A stretch of 64,000 nt of DNA, taken from positions 3,986,001 through 4,050,000 of the forward strand of contig NC_070575.1 in assembly GCF_026914185.1 (NCBI RefSeq). The letters are read 5' to 3'. Every line of letters begins with the position of its first letter. Position 1 is the first letter of the stretch. This document shows, in pieces, positions 9,952 through 22,131 of the stretch. A program made the translations under genes and the position numbers. The notes below the pieces were generated by a model that worked only from the letters and a program-made list of their open reading frames with translations, had not been told where the DNA came from and made no database searches. The DNA comes from Puccinia triticina (taxonomy: Eukaryota > Basidiomycota > Pucciniomycetes > Pucciniales > Pucciniaceae).

Positions 9952-12479
9952 CACCAGGGGAGACTTTGACACACTCTCCAGGGAGTGCCAGAGTCTAATT
10001 TTATGTTGTTCTGGGTCTGATGTGAGTCTGATTTGGATTAGGAAATGATTGATAAATTCTTCAGAAGTCAATGGGAAGTGTGTCAGAAGTGATGCGGAAT
10101 TATCACGGGACCTTGTGCAATGTTGTATAGAACCACTTAATTTTCTAAGTATAACTTAATTACAATCTGTCATGAAATCATAGTTAATCAATGCCCAACT
10201 ATTACTCATTTATGGTGAATTTCTGTTGAACAATCTCTCTATGTCAAAGGGGTTCCAAACAACGTAAAGGTGACCTGCCGGGGCTTTCATGGCTTTCTGA
10301 CCAGTTTTTACTTGTAATGGAGCTGTGAAAGGCGCCTCAACTGATCTGTCACCCTAATTTACGCGCGTACACAAAGGTGACATTGGCAAAGTGGAAAAAA
10401 ACTCACATGCATGTGCATGGAGACATTGGAAAACAAACAAACACAAAAACAACTAACAAGCTCATATATGTTAAGAAGCCAGGATGTCTATCTGAAATCT
10501 GTGACCACACACCTCCAAGCTTGACTTGACTCATATTTTCACCATACTTTCATCCTTTTTTGGCTCAATTCTAGATGATACTGGCCTTATTTATGGAAAT
10601 ATGCCAATTCAGATGGGCTTTTCACATCATTCTGACAGGGATGTACATGTTGTTGATCCATGGGAGGCCCAACCTGCAATTTGTAACAAACTTACACACG
10701 CGCACATGGCATTTACATTAGAAAAGTGAAAACAATTACCACCTTCATGTGCATATAAACAATATGAATTGAAACCCAATCATTCATCTTAATTACCAAA
10801 CACTTCAAAAGGAATTATGCTTTGAATGTGGCCATTGTGTCTTAGTGGTTTCAACCACATTCCAGTTGTTTTCCAGTTAAATTCTGCATGACTTCTGGAT
10901 GGTTTATGCCTGAATCCAGGATCATTTTCAAATCATTTGTCACCAGGGGGGGATTTGTGGCACTCTCTAGAGAGTGCCAGACTGTATGTTTATCATTCAA
11001 ATGGTCTGATGTGAGTTCAATGTCAACTGCAACTCTTTGTTCATTTTTTTTGCCAATGCAAGGGTAACTATAGGTGAAGTTGTTGTGGAATAATCTGTGA
11101 CTCAATTTCAACACATGAACATCTCTGTGTTGATATCATCCGTTTGGTTCATCATGGCCACAATTCTGGATGTGAACTTCAATTTACAACATGTTTTGGC
11201 AAAATACAAGTATCCTTGTTTTGAAACATATCCTTGACCAAGTGACAAGGAATTTTTTGCAGAGCTGAGTTTTTTTTTTTTTTTTTTTCATTAGAAAAAC
11301 ACATAAAATCATATAATGAAGCAGAATTTGGAAATTTAGCAAACGCAAAGGCTAAGACAAATGGTAGATGAATCATTGTGGCATATTTATACCATGGCTA
11401 TTCCCATATTAAATTGGGAGGAGATTGGTTTGAAATCAAATTTTTATTCTTTAAATAGCAAGCAGTGCCAAAGCTGGGAAAACTGGTGTAACCTGCCATT
11501 TTCCTCCCTGCAATACAAAATGTGAAAGCTACTGGAGCCAGTTCTGCCTACCATTTTACCAAGGAATGAATTTTGAAACATTTAAGAAGGGTGAAGTTTG
11601 AAGTGCCATCTGCTGTTCATTTGGTACCAATCCATGCAGCTGACATACTTGAATACACATTGCACAATTTTCATCAGTTTACCTCCACCTGACTGAAAAA
11701 TGCAGAGGCTAGAGGCAAGAATAACCAAGCTTCTATAGGCAATGGCAGCTAGATTGGTAGATATCAACAGGTGCATAAATATTTCAGTTATCCTGCAAGT
11801 AGCAAGAGAAAGAACTGAAAACCTGGTCTGAGAACTCTGAGGTGAGAAGTCAATTCTGAAATGCCCATGGACATCCCAGCATAAGTCAAACCTTTTTTAC
11901 TTGTAGTTTTATCATCTTCAAATATTTTCCCTGACTGTTCCTGTCATTTTTTCCCTACAGCTAGCATTCCTTCATCATATTTATAATTGTGTCCATGTGT
12001 ATTCTGCAACAACATCATGTTGATTTTTCTTATCAAATGGTACTTAGATCCTGTTTGGATGCACTGGTATACATCATAAATAGTGCAAATTTATGACACA
12101 CAAACTAAATTTTACCCCACATTGCCACCAAATTTTTAAAGCCCCCTGGGGCCACATCATAAATTCACCCATTTATGATGTATAATGGTGCATCCAAACA
12201 ATCCTTAAGCAGCACCAGGTGTTGAATAATGCTGATGCATTATGGACATGCTGTTTCCAAACCAATCAAAGTCATTTGCATTGGATTGGCAGGAGTTTCA
12301 TGCATATGCGATGAAAATAATAATAAAAACTTGTGTGCAGGAATTTTCAAGCTGGGCACAAGTCAACTACGGCTGCAGGGGGGAAACAGGGATCAGCTCG
12401 GTCTCCCTGTGTGTCCCTGGGAGGTTTTGTTTTGTTCACGATGTCCACCCCCATGTTCGGCCGAACATGAGGGGAGACA

Positions 12480-13167
12480 TTTGCAAGTGGCTGCACTGCC
12501 CAACTTACTACTCGGACAGTCTTGCCCGAGTAGTTTTTGGACCGAGTTCGTCCAAGACTTCCAAAATAAAGACCCAATAGATTGCTGAAGTAGTCGGACG
12601 ACATCTGTCCAAGAACTGCTCGGACAAGACTGTCCGAGCAGTTGATTGCTGCAGTGATGATCATGTACACAGACTCAACAAACAACATGTGCTTTCGTCG
12701 AGCTGCTAAAGCCCCCACCAAAAGAACAGTCCAACACATACTGACCATCCAGATGCACTTTTGCAATCTGGGTGGCCAGTATATAGTGCCCACCGAGCTC
12801 GGAAGGGCTGGCCCGATGACCAGCATGTGCTGGTCATCAGGCTAGGGCTTCTCCGACTCAATGGCCAGCATAAGCTGGTCATTGAGTTGGAAGAGGCCGC
12901 GCTTGACAGCCATAATGCCCTGGTCATCTACCCGCGGCCTCTCCAAACTCAAATACAATGACCAGTGCACACTGGTCATCAAGAAAAGGAAGCCCTAGCC
13001 GGATTACCAGCACATGCTGGTCATTGATCTGGCCTTTCCAAGTTGGGGAGGCCATATATGTTGGCCACCCAGCTTGCAAAAGAAGAGCTGAATGGTCAGT
13101 ATATAATGTTCATTGCGCCAGTACTTTCCCAGCGCAATGTCCAGTACATACTGGTACTTGAAGCTAG
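12480..13167. repeat. Palindromic minisatellite in element B
   Basis: Repeated TGACCAGCACATGCTGGTCA-like words, each a dyad, alternate with GGAAAGCCC-type spacers. Near 12500-12640 two inverted CTCGGACAG / CTGTCCGAG pairs also occur. The tract continues after the copia insertion at 20360-20760. Frames here are not genes. Confidence 0.75.
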
Positions 13168-13172
13168 GAAAG

Positions 13173-13273
13173 TGTTGTGACTCAGAAAGCTTGATTCCCC
13201 ATTGCTCCTCCCTGCCCGCCTGTTGAACCCCGCGTACTCCAAATGTGGAGTTTGTCCACCCCACATCTCACCA
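13173..13273 (-). repeat. Copia 3' LTR
   Basis: 101 bp, almost identical to 20254-20354; differences include CCTGTTG against CCTCTTG and CACCA against CAACA at the end. Confidence 0.85.
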
Positions 13274-13399
13274 CCCCCCCTCAAACTCCACACCGCTATA
13301 TACAACCAGATGAGCAGAAAATTGAAAAAATAGAAACCAAAGTGTGTAGGCAGATAACATGAGTATATGAGGGATAATAAAGAAACAAGGAAATACAGA

Positions 13400-14611
13400 T
13401 TATTTTGAGTGAAATATTTTTTTCATTGAGATATTGTGAAGATTTGCTTGGAGAGGTTTGGTGAAAAAGTCGGCAATGTTGTCGGAAGTTGATACCCAGT
13501 CAAGCTTGATTTTATGTTCCTGCACCGCATCATTTACGAAAAAGAAATTACGCTCTAAACTCTTCATCTGACCTTTCAAGGCATTGTCATCAGACACCAA
13601 TACCGCTGCTCTGTTGTCGCACTTGAGGATGAGATCAGGATTGCTTCCAAGAGATTTAACGATTGGGATTAAGAATAACAAGAAGTCAATTGATGAGCCA
13701 ATCAAAATGAAATCCGCTGCGCATGTGGATGTCGCCACCACTTTTTGTCTCCTTGATCCCCATGCAATCGGACTCCCCAAGAATGTTATAATGAACCCGG
13801 ATGTTGAGTATTGGAATTCCCCGCCCCAATTTGCATTGGACCACGTAATCAGTTGATCATCTGTGCATTTCAATCGCAGCCGGTTGTTTTTTGTCGTTGC
13901 CAGATATTGTACCAGGTGTTTCAGTCCTCCCCAATGAGTTTCGTCCGGATTGGCACTGAAGCGAGCTAGATAGTTGACAGCAAAACTCAGATCCGGCCTT
14001 GAACCGAGTGCAATATAGTTCAGGGATCCAATGAGTGATTGATATAAGGTTGCATTGACCGGTTCTTTCCTAGATGTCTCAAGGTTATCTCCAACTAGAG
14101 GTGTGTATGTTGGTATAATCGTTGGTTGTACATGTTCTTGGAATTTTTTGATTGTCTGATCAATCAAGAGTGGCTGGCTGAGAAAGATGGCGCCGTCTTC
14201 ATACTCCATTTGAATTCCCACCAATTTATCCGGTTTGTCATCCCACTTCACACGCAAGTTCCTCTCCAGATGTTCTCGCAAATGTTGAAGTCCTGATTTG
14301 GTGTTGCTGAAAACAATCCCGTCGTCGACGTGGATCCAGATGATGATGATTGAGTTACCCTTCTTGTACCTGTACAAACATTCTTCCACTTCATCACAAT
14401 CAAAACCCCATTCTCGCAATAAACCCCTGAAATGTTTCCACCAACACCTGCTCGCCTGTCGAGTCCTGTAGAGTGCTTTCTTAAGTTTAAGAACTTTCCC
14501 CGCCAGGTGGGGAAACAATTCCACGGGAGGATCGACGTAGATGGTCTCATTGATTGGACTGTGTACAAATACTCCCGTGATATTGAATGAGTTAATTTTC
14601 CAGTTCTTCAA
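13400..14611 (-). pseudogene. Copia reverse transcriptase and RNase H
   Basis: The frame holds the C-terminal part of a copia RT (ETIYVDPP, LKKALYRTRQASRCWW, IIIIWIHVDDGI, the YVDD-equivalent VDDG). It is followed by copia-type RNase H with SLIGSLNYIALGSRPDLSFA, WSNANWGG and TKPL near the end. It would copy element RNA in virus-like particles. The upstream RT half lies in a shifted frame at 14633-15000. WSNANWGG replaces the usual WSDADWAG, changing catalytic Asp residues to Asn, so RNase H is probably inactive. Confidence 0.85.
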
Positions 14612-14632
14612 TACCGCAAGTGTGAGTAGTAG

Positions 14633-16375
14633 TCAAAGCGTTGTTAATGATGCTGTCGGGGCAAATGTTGATTTGATGTCCCTTCCAATCCGCTGCCTGA
14701 AACCACGAACAACAAACCAAGCTTTGAGTTGGCCGACAGTCCTGTCCGGCTTCCTTTTTATGTCAAAAACAAACCGTGTCCCTATTGAATGCTTGTTGTC
14801 TTTTTCCTTGATATCAAATGTGTCAATGTCAACGAGTTGATCCCATTCCTTCAAGCATGCAGTTTGCCAATTGTCCTTGGCCGGCCCCCTGAGCGCATCA
14901 CACAAGTTTGTTGGAATATCTGCACCCGCAATCGCCTGGATTTCTTCCAGTTGAGAATCCTGCGCGTCACATATCTCCTTTGTTGGTTCTTTGCCAAGCG
15001 TCAGAGTTCTACAAATTAAAGTATAATTAGAATTGGTATCTGGGGTAGGAATTAGCAGTTTTCCCTGGAAATCAAGAAATTCTGCACACTCAGAATTGAT
15101 GACCTTTGGGGTGGCAGGATTACAAAAATACCATCCCCTCTTGTCATCCTGATAGCCAACAAGGTAGCCGGTCCATCCACATGTGTCCAATTTCCGTTGA
15201 CGCTCCTTGGGAATGTGCACACAAGCTTTGGTACCAAACAAAAAAAGAGAATTGACCACTGGCTTCCTTTTGGACCATAATTCCCGGGGACTTGTTGCAC
15301 AGCGAGTGTTGGGAAGTCAATTGATCATAAAACAAGCGCATCTGTACGCATAAGACCACAGCGACGCTGGAAGCTGAGAATGGGTTAGGGTTGTTCTGGC
15401 AATGTCTCCCAGAGTTTGATTCAGGTGTTCTGCCTCGCCATTTTGTTTGGGGGTGTATGGTGATGTAAAGATGATTTTTGAACCAATTGAAGATAGATAG
15501 GTCTCAAGCGGCTTGACAGTGTACTCCTTAGCATTGTTGCAATGGATTTATTTCGGTGCCAAGCCAAAATGAGCGTGGATCCGCTTCACAAGGGCAATGA
15601 TTATATGTGGGACTTCCGACCAATTTTTCATGGGAAACACAAAAGAGTACGTTGTAGCGTGGTCTCAAACAGTGAGAAGAAATCTGTGGCCGTTTATGTC
15701 TGCATCGAGTGGTCCCAGAACGTCTGTGACAAGTAGATCAAGCCAATTTTCCTTTGGAATAACTTCAGGAAGAGAGTGTTGACGCCGCTTGCTTTTGCAC
15801 TGTTTGCAGGATTCACATATAAACGGCGTCCACGATTTGAGATCAAACGACGGGAAAAATCGCTTGAGATATCCCTTGACAACATTGTCTGAAACATGTC
15901 CCAGCCGACAGTGCCACTCATATGATGCCAATATTGGGGAAGAGGAAGAAATTGAAGAAACCGACTTGATGGAATGGAAATGTGGTCGGAAAGATTCTGG
16001 AGAGATGATCCAGGATTGGTTCCGATAAAATGCCGTGAGATTGAGAAAAGGAGAAATCAAAAGAATGTCGTTTTTTGAGAGAAACTGCGGCCAAAAACCA
16101 GAGTTGATGAGCTGCCCAAGACTAAGGAGGGTTCCCGTCATGTCCGGGCTGTAGAGAACCTTTGGGACCACTAGGGTACCATCCCCACTGGTTATCCGTA
16201 GGTGTCCACTGTGCGTCGCAACCATAAAACCAGTGGAGGAAGCCAGGTTCAGTTTCACTTGTGGTCGTAAGGCTGTGAGAAATGAAAAATCATGGAGAGA
16301 TCCGCTCACGTGGTGGGTCAACCCTGAATCCAAAACCGTGCCTGCGCCTGCAGAACCTGTTGCATCCGCTCCCAC
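14633..16375 (-). pseudogene. Copia protease, integrase and RT start
   Basis: 16375-15665 holds the aspartic protease (VLDSGLTHHVSG) and the integrase N-terminal zinc finger (WHCRLGH then CESCKQC). The integrase core lies between 15660 and 15260 and is disrupted by frame shifts. 15259-14633 has the integrase C-terminal fold (GTKACVHIPKERQRKLD, GYLVGYQDDKRG) and the start of RT (RFVFDIKRKPD, VVRGFRQ). A single gag-pol polyprotein would be expected; here it is broken. Confidence 0.8.
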
Positions 16376-16381
16376 TGCCGA

Positions 16382-17081
16382 TCAAACCGCCATATTCTGA
16401 TCTGGACAAGTGTTTGGGTCGTTTGGAGGTGCTGCTTGGCGGGCAAAACCGGAAGCGGGGTGACCATAGATTGGGGTGTTGGGTGGGGGCAGCTTGGCGT
16501 CGCTGCGGAGGGTTGGACATGACAACCTCCAGTGACCCAATACCCCACAGTAGGAGCAGGGTTTGCCTTGAAAAATCAATGGGCCGCTGGGGCCTTGATT
16601 ACCCTTATTAATGTTGTTGAGAGCGGCAGATATGTCCTTGACTGTAGGGCTCCCAGGCCGTCCCACATTCCTGCTTCTAGCGGGAGGTTGGTGGTTGGTT
16701 TGCTGCCTTGATTGTGATTTGAAAGGATTGCGCGATGGCGTTTGGTTTGGATGAAGATTATGGGGATGCCAACCGGATTGTTGATGGCCCTGATGAGTGT
16801 TCGAGTTGTTCTGCGCCTGATATGAACGGAACACAGAAAGTGCCGTACCAGAGTCGAATCAATTACTTTCGCCATAAGCTGAAGTGATGATTGTTTGGAT
16901 ATCCTGAGCTGTGACGTCTTTCCTCTCGCCAAGCTGAAGAGATATATTTTGAAACAATTGCAAACAAGACATGGTCAAAGGTGGTGGAGCAATGGCTTGC
17001 AAGACAAGACTTTCCACCAAGGGGGAAAGACCCGCCTGGACATTTTTGAGATCGGCAAATCAAAGAAACTCGCATGGCTGA
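16382..17081 (-). pseudogene. Copia gag, C-terminal part
   Basis: The frame 16834-16382 holds a CCHC zinc knuckle, CSYCGVLGHWRLSC, in an Asn/Gln/Pro-rich region, as in copia nucleocapsids. The upstream part (17081-16840) is in another frame and includes RVSLICRSQK. It is cut by element C at 17081/17082 and continues at 19574. Confidence 0.75.
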
Positions 17082-19570
17082 CACCAGGGGGGAAAGTGTG
17101 GCACTCTCTGGAGAGTGCCAGGCCGTAATTCTGTCAGTAAAATGGTCTGATGTGAGTTAGATGTGAGTTGCAACTCTTTCTTCAACTTCCTTCCCAACAG
17201 ATGTGTGACTGTAGGTGAAGTGGTTGCGGGATGATCTGTAACTCAATTCCAACACATGGAAATATCTTAGTTGAAATTTTCTGTTTGGTTCATATCAAAC
17301 AAAATCCTGGATGTGAGCTTCAATTCAGAAGATATTTTGTCAAGAATTTAACTATCCTGATGCTCAAAGATATCCTTGACCAAGTGACAAGAAATATTTT
17401 TCTGGGCTGAGTTTTTTTAATCAAAACCCACATAAAATCACATAATGAAAGATAGCTGTAAAATACAGCAACCACAAAGGCTCAGCTAACTGGCAAATCA
17501 ATCCTTGTGGGATATTTCCGCCATGCCTGTTCCCTTCATCTATTGGCAGGAAAGTTATGTAAAATTAAATTTATCTTTTTTGAGTATCACACAGTGTCAA
17601 AGCTGCGAAAACCTCTGTAACCTGCATTCCCTCCCTCTAATATGAAATGTGAACAATCAAAGAGGCCTTTTCACCAGCCATGTTTACCAAGTGATGGTCC
17701 AATTCTGCAGGCTAAAGTTTGCCATGCCTTCAGCTGTTCATTTGGGACCATGCACCTTTTGTATGTGAATACATGTTGCACAATTTTCCCTCACTTGACC
17801 TCCATCTGATTGAAAAATTCAGCGGCTAGAGGTTAAAGTTATTAAGCTTCACAGCGGGAAGGGGGAAGATTGGGGGATATCAACAGGTGTATCAATATTT
17901 TGATGATCCTGGAACCAGTAGGAGAAAGATTTCAATAGCTGGTCTGAGAACTCTGAGGTGAAAAGTCAATTCTGAAATGTCCACACACATCTCAGCATGG
18001 GTCATACCATTTTTCTTGTAGATTGATCATCTTCACACCTTTTCCCTGACTGTTTTGGGCAATTTTTTCTTCCAGGTAGCATGCCTTCATCACACCTCCC
18101 ACCATTTCCATGTCCATTGTGCAAAAAAATGGGGTTGATTGCTCTTATCACATGTTAATTATTAGCACCAGGTGTAAGATATGAATGGTGCTCTTTTGAC
18201 CTGCTTTATCCAGAACAATGAAAATTATCATCATTTTGGAGTGGCAAAAATGGTGTTCATATGTGTTGCAAATCACCAAAACAACTTGTTTTCCGGGAGT
18301 TTCAAGCTGGGCACAAGTCAACTGCGGTGGCAGCGGGGCAACAGGGATCAGCTCTGCATCCCCGGGGGTCCCCGGGGAGGGTGTTTTTTTTTGTTGCCAT
18401 GTCCACCATCATGTTTGGCCAAACATCAGGGTGGACATTGGCGAGTTGCTTGTTTACACGGGCTCGATGACCCTTGTTTGCTGGTCATTGAGCTCGGAAA
18501 GCCCCAACTCAATGAACAGTGCACTAAATACTGTTCATTCAGCTTGGCTTTTCCGAGCTTGGTGGACAGTATAGACCACCCACCAAGCTCAGAGAGGCCC
18601 AGATCAATGACCAATAGGTGCTGGTCATCGGAATAGGGCTTCTCCGACTGGATGGCCAACACAAACTGGCCATTGAGTTGGGAGAGGCCGCGCTTGACAG
18701 GCATCATGCCCTGGTCATTGATCCGCAGCCTCTCCGAGCTCAAATCCGATGACCAGTACATACTTGTCATCCAGCGAGAAGCCCTAGCCCGATGACCAGC
18801 ACATGCTGGTCATCTAGTCAGCCTTTCCGAGCGTGGTAGGCAGTCTACACTGGCCACTCAGCTTGGAAAAGTGCAGCAGGATGGACAGTACATACTGTCC
18901 ATCAAGCCGGGACTTTCCTTGCACTATGTACAGTACATATGGTCCTTAAAGCTGGGAGAGGCCCGGCTCAATGACCAACATGCAGTACTGGTCACTGATA
19001 TGGGATTTTACCAGCCAGCTAGTGACCTGTTATCAAGTGGAGGGTGTCTCCACTCAATGGCTGGTAGAACCAGTCACTGAGTAAGGAACCCCTCCACTCA
19101 ACAGCTAGTACACACACCAGTCATCAATTGGAGAATCCCTCCACTCAATGAAATTAAAAACCAGTCATTGAGTGGAGGATTTCCCCACTTGGTGGCTGGT
19201 AATTTAGATATGGTCATTGAGTGGACAAAACCTTGAATCAATGGTTGTCCAATAGTCATCAAGTGGAGGGAATCTTCACTCAATGACTTTACACCCCACT
19301 CATTGAGTGGAGGGGGTCTCAACTTGATTCCTGAAACACACCACAAAGTGTAGAATACCAGGTTGTACCAGGCGTCAAGTGGGGGTACCCTCAACTCAAT
19401 TACCAACATGTTTGCCATGGAGTGGATCAAAGATCAGCCTGAGTTGAACATAAGGTCAATATATTTGAATCCTGAATGCCACATGCTCACACATTTGACA
19501 TCAGACAGTCTTCCCAAAGGAACATACGGTCTGGCACTCTCCAGGGAGTGCCACACTTTCCCCCCTGGTG
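17082..19570. mobile_element. CACTA-like element C inside the copia gag
   Basis: 2489 bp. It starts CACCAGGGGGGAAAGTGTGG and ends with the reverse complement; inside both ends is GGCACTCTC..GAGAGTGCC. The TSD TGA lies at 17079-17081 and 19571-19573. It is homologous to B along its length, so a family member entered a retrotransposon that sits in another member. No transposase is seen. Confidence 0.85.
18430..19480. repeat. Palindromic minisatellite in element C
   Basis: Tandem units of about 40-45 bp contain the dyad ATGACCAGCACATGCTGGTC or its variants, grading into TCAAGTGGAGGGTGTCTCCA units after 19000. The array is parallel to that of element B. Confidence 0.75.
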
Positions 19571-20183
19571 TGAGGGTCAGTAGAACCACCCGCGATAGAT
19601 CCCTTTTCCACTTGTTAAAATTTGATCTGTCGGCCGTGAGTTGCTTGATTTTGGATTTGTAGACGCTGGGTTGTTGTAAAAATTTGTTTCTGGGGGAGAT
19701 ATCAACCGTGGCATTTTGTGACATGGAAGGATTGAACAATTCCTGGTTTAGTGCAAGTTCCAAGATGGTTGATGATAGTTCCGAGGGAGAATGTATTGGA
19801 GATGGTTTCAATGGAGAGTCCGGTGGAGAGTTTCCTCAAGGTATGTTTGTTCTTGGCCGGTACGCAGGTGTAGGAATGACAGTTGCAAACGGTAGTCCAA
19901 AGGGGTTTCTGACGATGCGGTGGAAGATTGGAGCCGATGTTCGTGTGCCTTTGTTGATGTGCCAAGTTATTACTTTGGAGAAGATGTATGAGATCGCCAA
20001 TATAAAAGGAGACAGAGGACGATCTTGGTTGAGTGGGTTTGGTTTTTCTTCTATTGGTGAGGGAGGTAAGGGAGGAAGTTTAAGGAGAGCCTTGTATGCC
20101 TTTGTCTGCTTTGGGCGCTTCGCTCGTGTTGGAGGAGGTAGTGGTCCCGTTAGCTCTGGTCGGTCTCGACGAGTGTTTACCAT
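19571..20183 (-). pseudogene. Copia gag, N-terminal part
   Basis: The ATG at 20183-20181 opens MVNTRRDRPELTGPLPPPTR about 70 bp inside the 5' LTR. A frame shift near 19830 moves to the frame that holds SKIKQLTADRSNFNKWKRDL, a typical copia gag start motif. It ends at the element C insertion; removing C rejoins LLTL to SAMRVSL in frame. Confidence 0.75.
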
Positions 20184-20253
20184 AAACCGAGTTGATTGGG
20201 GCGGATGTCAATTGAAATAGGCTAGTGCCTTGGTAGGTAGTCAACTCTTAATC

Positions 20254-20354
20254 TGTTGTGACTCAGAAAGCTTGATTCCCCATTGCTCCTCCCTGCCCGC
20301 CTCTTGAACCCCGCGTACTCCAAATGTGGAGTTTGTCCACCCCACATCTCAACA
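20254..20354 (-). repeat. Copia 5' LTR
   Basis: 101 bp, pair of 13173-13273. It begins TGTTGTGACTCAG and ends CTCAACA next to the GAAAG TSD. Confidence 0.85.
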
Positions 20355-21091
20355 GAAAGGTCCATCTCAGTGAAAAATATGTATTACTAGTCATCAAACT
20401 GGCTTTTTCCCAGCACAGTGACCTGTACTCAAGTGGATGGTGTCTCCACTTGATGGCCTATACACACCAGTTACCAAATGGAGAACCCCTCTGCTCAATG
20501 GCAGGTACACACCAGTCACTGATTGGAGAGTCCTTCAGCTCAATGACCATAAAACCAGGATCATTTATGGGAGGATGTCTCCACTTGATGGCTGTCAATC
20601 TACATATGGCTATGAATTGGACACACCCTCCACTCAATAGTTGTCCAACATTCATCACATGAAGGGTATCTCCACTCAATTGCTGTACAACCAGGTCATT
20701 GAGTGGAGAGTGTCTCATCTTGATGGCTGATACACACCAGTAAGTTTAAAACTCCAGGGTGTACCAGGCATCAAGTGAAGGTACCCTCCACTGAATTAAC
20801 AGTTTGCACACCCTTGATTGGATCAAGGATCAGTCTTAGTTGCACATAAGATCAAACTCCTTGAAGCCTGCTCCTTGCATGCTCACACATATGAAATCAG
20901 CTAGTCTTACCAAAGAAACATACGGTTTGGCACTCCCTAGAGAGTGCCACATATCCCTCCCTGGTGTGTGGATTAGTTCCAGAATTTTTCATTAATTCTT
21001 GCACTACTTTCATCAAAGGCATCCAGCACAGTTGCGGAAAAAGGGTACAGTATGGCACTCTCTGGAGAGTGCGTCAAAATCTCCTCTGGTG

Positions 21092-21259
21092 TCAAAAACT
21101 GTGATTTGGACACAGACAAATGTGAAGTTCTGAAAAAAATTTATGGCATAACAAAAAGACTCTACGCCTTGTTCAACAAGCTTTCCTCCAACGCAAAACC
21201 CAAATCAAACACTTTGAATGCCTCTCAAGGCTCTCAATCAATCAACAATAGTACAACTA
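21092..21259 (+). pseudogene. hAT transposase, part 2
   Basis: Continues the frame cut at 9951: IEFLL then KNCDLDTDKCEVLKKIYG and LYALFNKLSS. This is the hAT region between the core and the dimerisation domain. It is cut by element D at 21259/21260. Confidence 0.7.
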
Positions 21260-22131
21260 CACCAGGAAAATAAAATAGTCAGTTGACAAAAAGTGACATC
21301 ACATCAGCTCCAGCTAGCTACCCACCATCTATCCAATATCTATCCACTATCTACCCCAATCTCCCAACCATCTCCTCAACTTCCAAAATTCACCAAGGAG
21401 GTCCTGTTCAGTTTTTTATGAGCCCAACTGATCCTCAGTTATGTCCAGCGATACTCAGCTTTGCTACCCAGCTCATACTCAGCTTTTTTGCTCAGCTCAT
21501 ACTCAGCTTTTTCACACAGCTCACTCTCAGAATTGGAATAAAGCCTTTTGACCAGTCCTTGCCCAGGTGATTCTCAGCTTTGTACTAGTCCTGGCGCAGC
21601 TGATGCTCAGCTTTGTACCAGTCCTTGCTCAGCCTCTTCCTAGTCCTGTCCCATCCGATGCTCAGCTTTGACCCAGTCCTGGGCCAGCTGAACAGCTGAT
21701 GCTCAGCTTGCTGAGTATCAGCTGAGCCATGCCAGGGAAAAAGATGGGAATCAGCTTGGACAGGACCAGAACTGAAAATCAGCTAGGCTAGGGCCAAAGC
21801 TGAGCATCAGCTGAGCCACAGCCAAGGCTGAGAATCAGCTGTGCCACAGCCAAAGATGATCATCAGGTGGCCAGTGCCAAAGCTGAGCATCAGCTGGGCC
21901 AGGGAAAAAACTGAGCATAAGCTGAGCCAGGGTAGAAGTTGAGCATCAGCTGGGCCAGGGCCAAAGCTGAGCATCATCTGCTTTTGTCACATTGAGTGCT
22001 TTGATCCTGACACCTGTCATGTGATCCCTAGATGTGCTGTTGGAGAGGAGCAGCATTGGAGCAGTGTTGGAGCTGAAAACAAAGCTGCATCATGTCACTT
22101 GCCATCAAGTGACTACTTTTTTTTCCTGGTG
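21260..22131. mobile_element. CACTA-like element D, foldback with inverted minisatellites
   Basis: 872 bp, with ends CACCAGGAAAATAAAATAGT and the reverse complement of CACCAGGAAAAAAAAGTAGT. The TSD is CTA (21257-21259 and 22132-22134). The centre (21420-21990) is an array of CAGCTGATGCTCAGCTTTG units that switches strand near 21715, so most of the element can fold on itself. It is a second CACC-end family, distinct from A, B and C. Confidence 0.8.

Larger units (their letters stand above)
13173..20354 (-). mobile_element. Ty1/copia retrotransposon with very short LTRs
   Basis: Two 101-bp LTRs (13173-13273 and 20254-20354) start TGTTGTGACTC and are flanked by the 5-bp TSD GAAAG (13168-13172 and 20355-20359). 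The element is on the minus strand: gag starts at 20183, and a G-rich polypurine tract abuts the 3' LTR at 13274-13285. The domain order gag-PR-IN-RT-RH is copia-type. Without element C it is about 4.7 kb. Stops and frame shifts make it non-functional. Confidence 0.9.
10941..20966. mobile_element. CACTA-like element B (holds the copia element)
   Basis: The left end is CACCAGGGGGGGATTTG, followed by the palindrome GGCACTCTCTAGAGAGTGCC; the right end is the mirror. The TSD is TGT (10938-10940 and 20967-20969). Without the copia insertion it is about 2.8 kb and is homologous to element C: both share the landmark GCTGGGCACAAGTCAACT (12353 and 18306) and the same minisatellite. No transposase is seen. 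Confidence 0.8.
9952..21091. mobile_element. CACTA-like element A (non-autonomous, holds B)
   Basis: It starts CACCAGGGGAGACTTTG and ends CTCCTCTGGTG, with a 3-bp TCA duplication (9949-9951 and 21092-21094). Just inside both ends lies the inverted GGCACTCTC..GAGAGTGCC-type motif of this family. Without element B it is only about 1.1 kb and has no coding frame. Removing it restores the hAT frame exactly across the junction. Confidence 0.8.
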
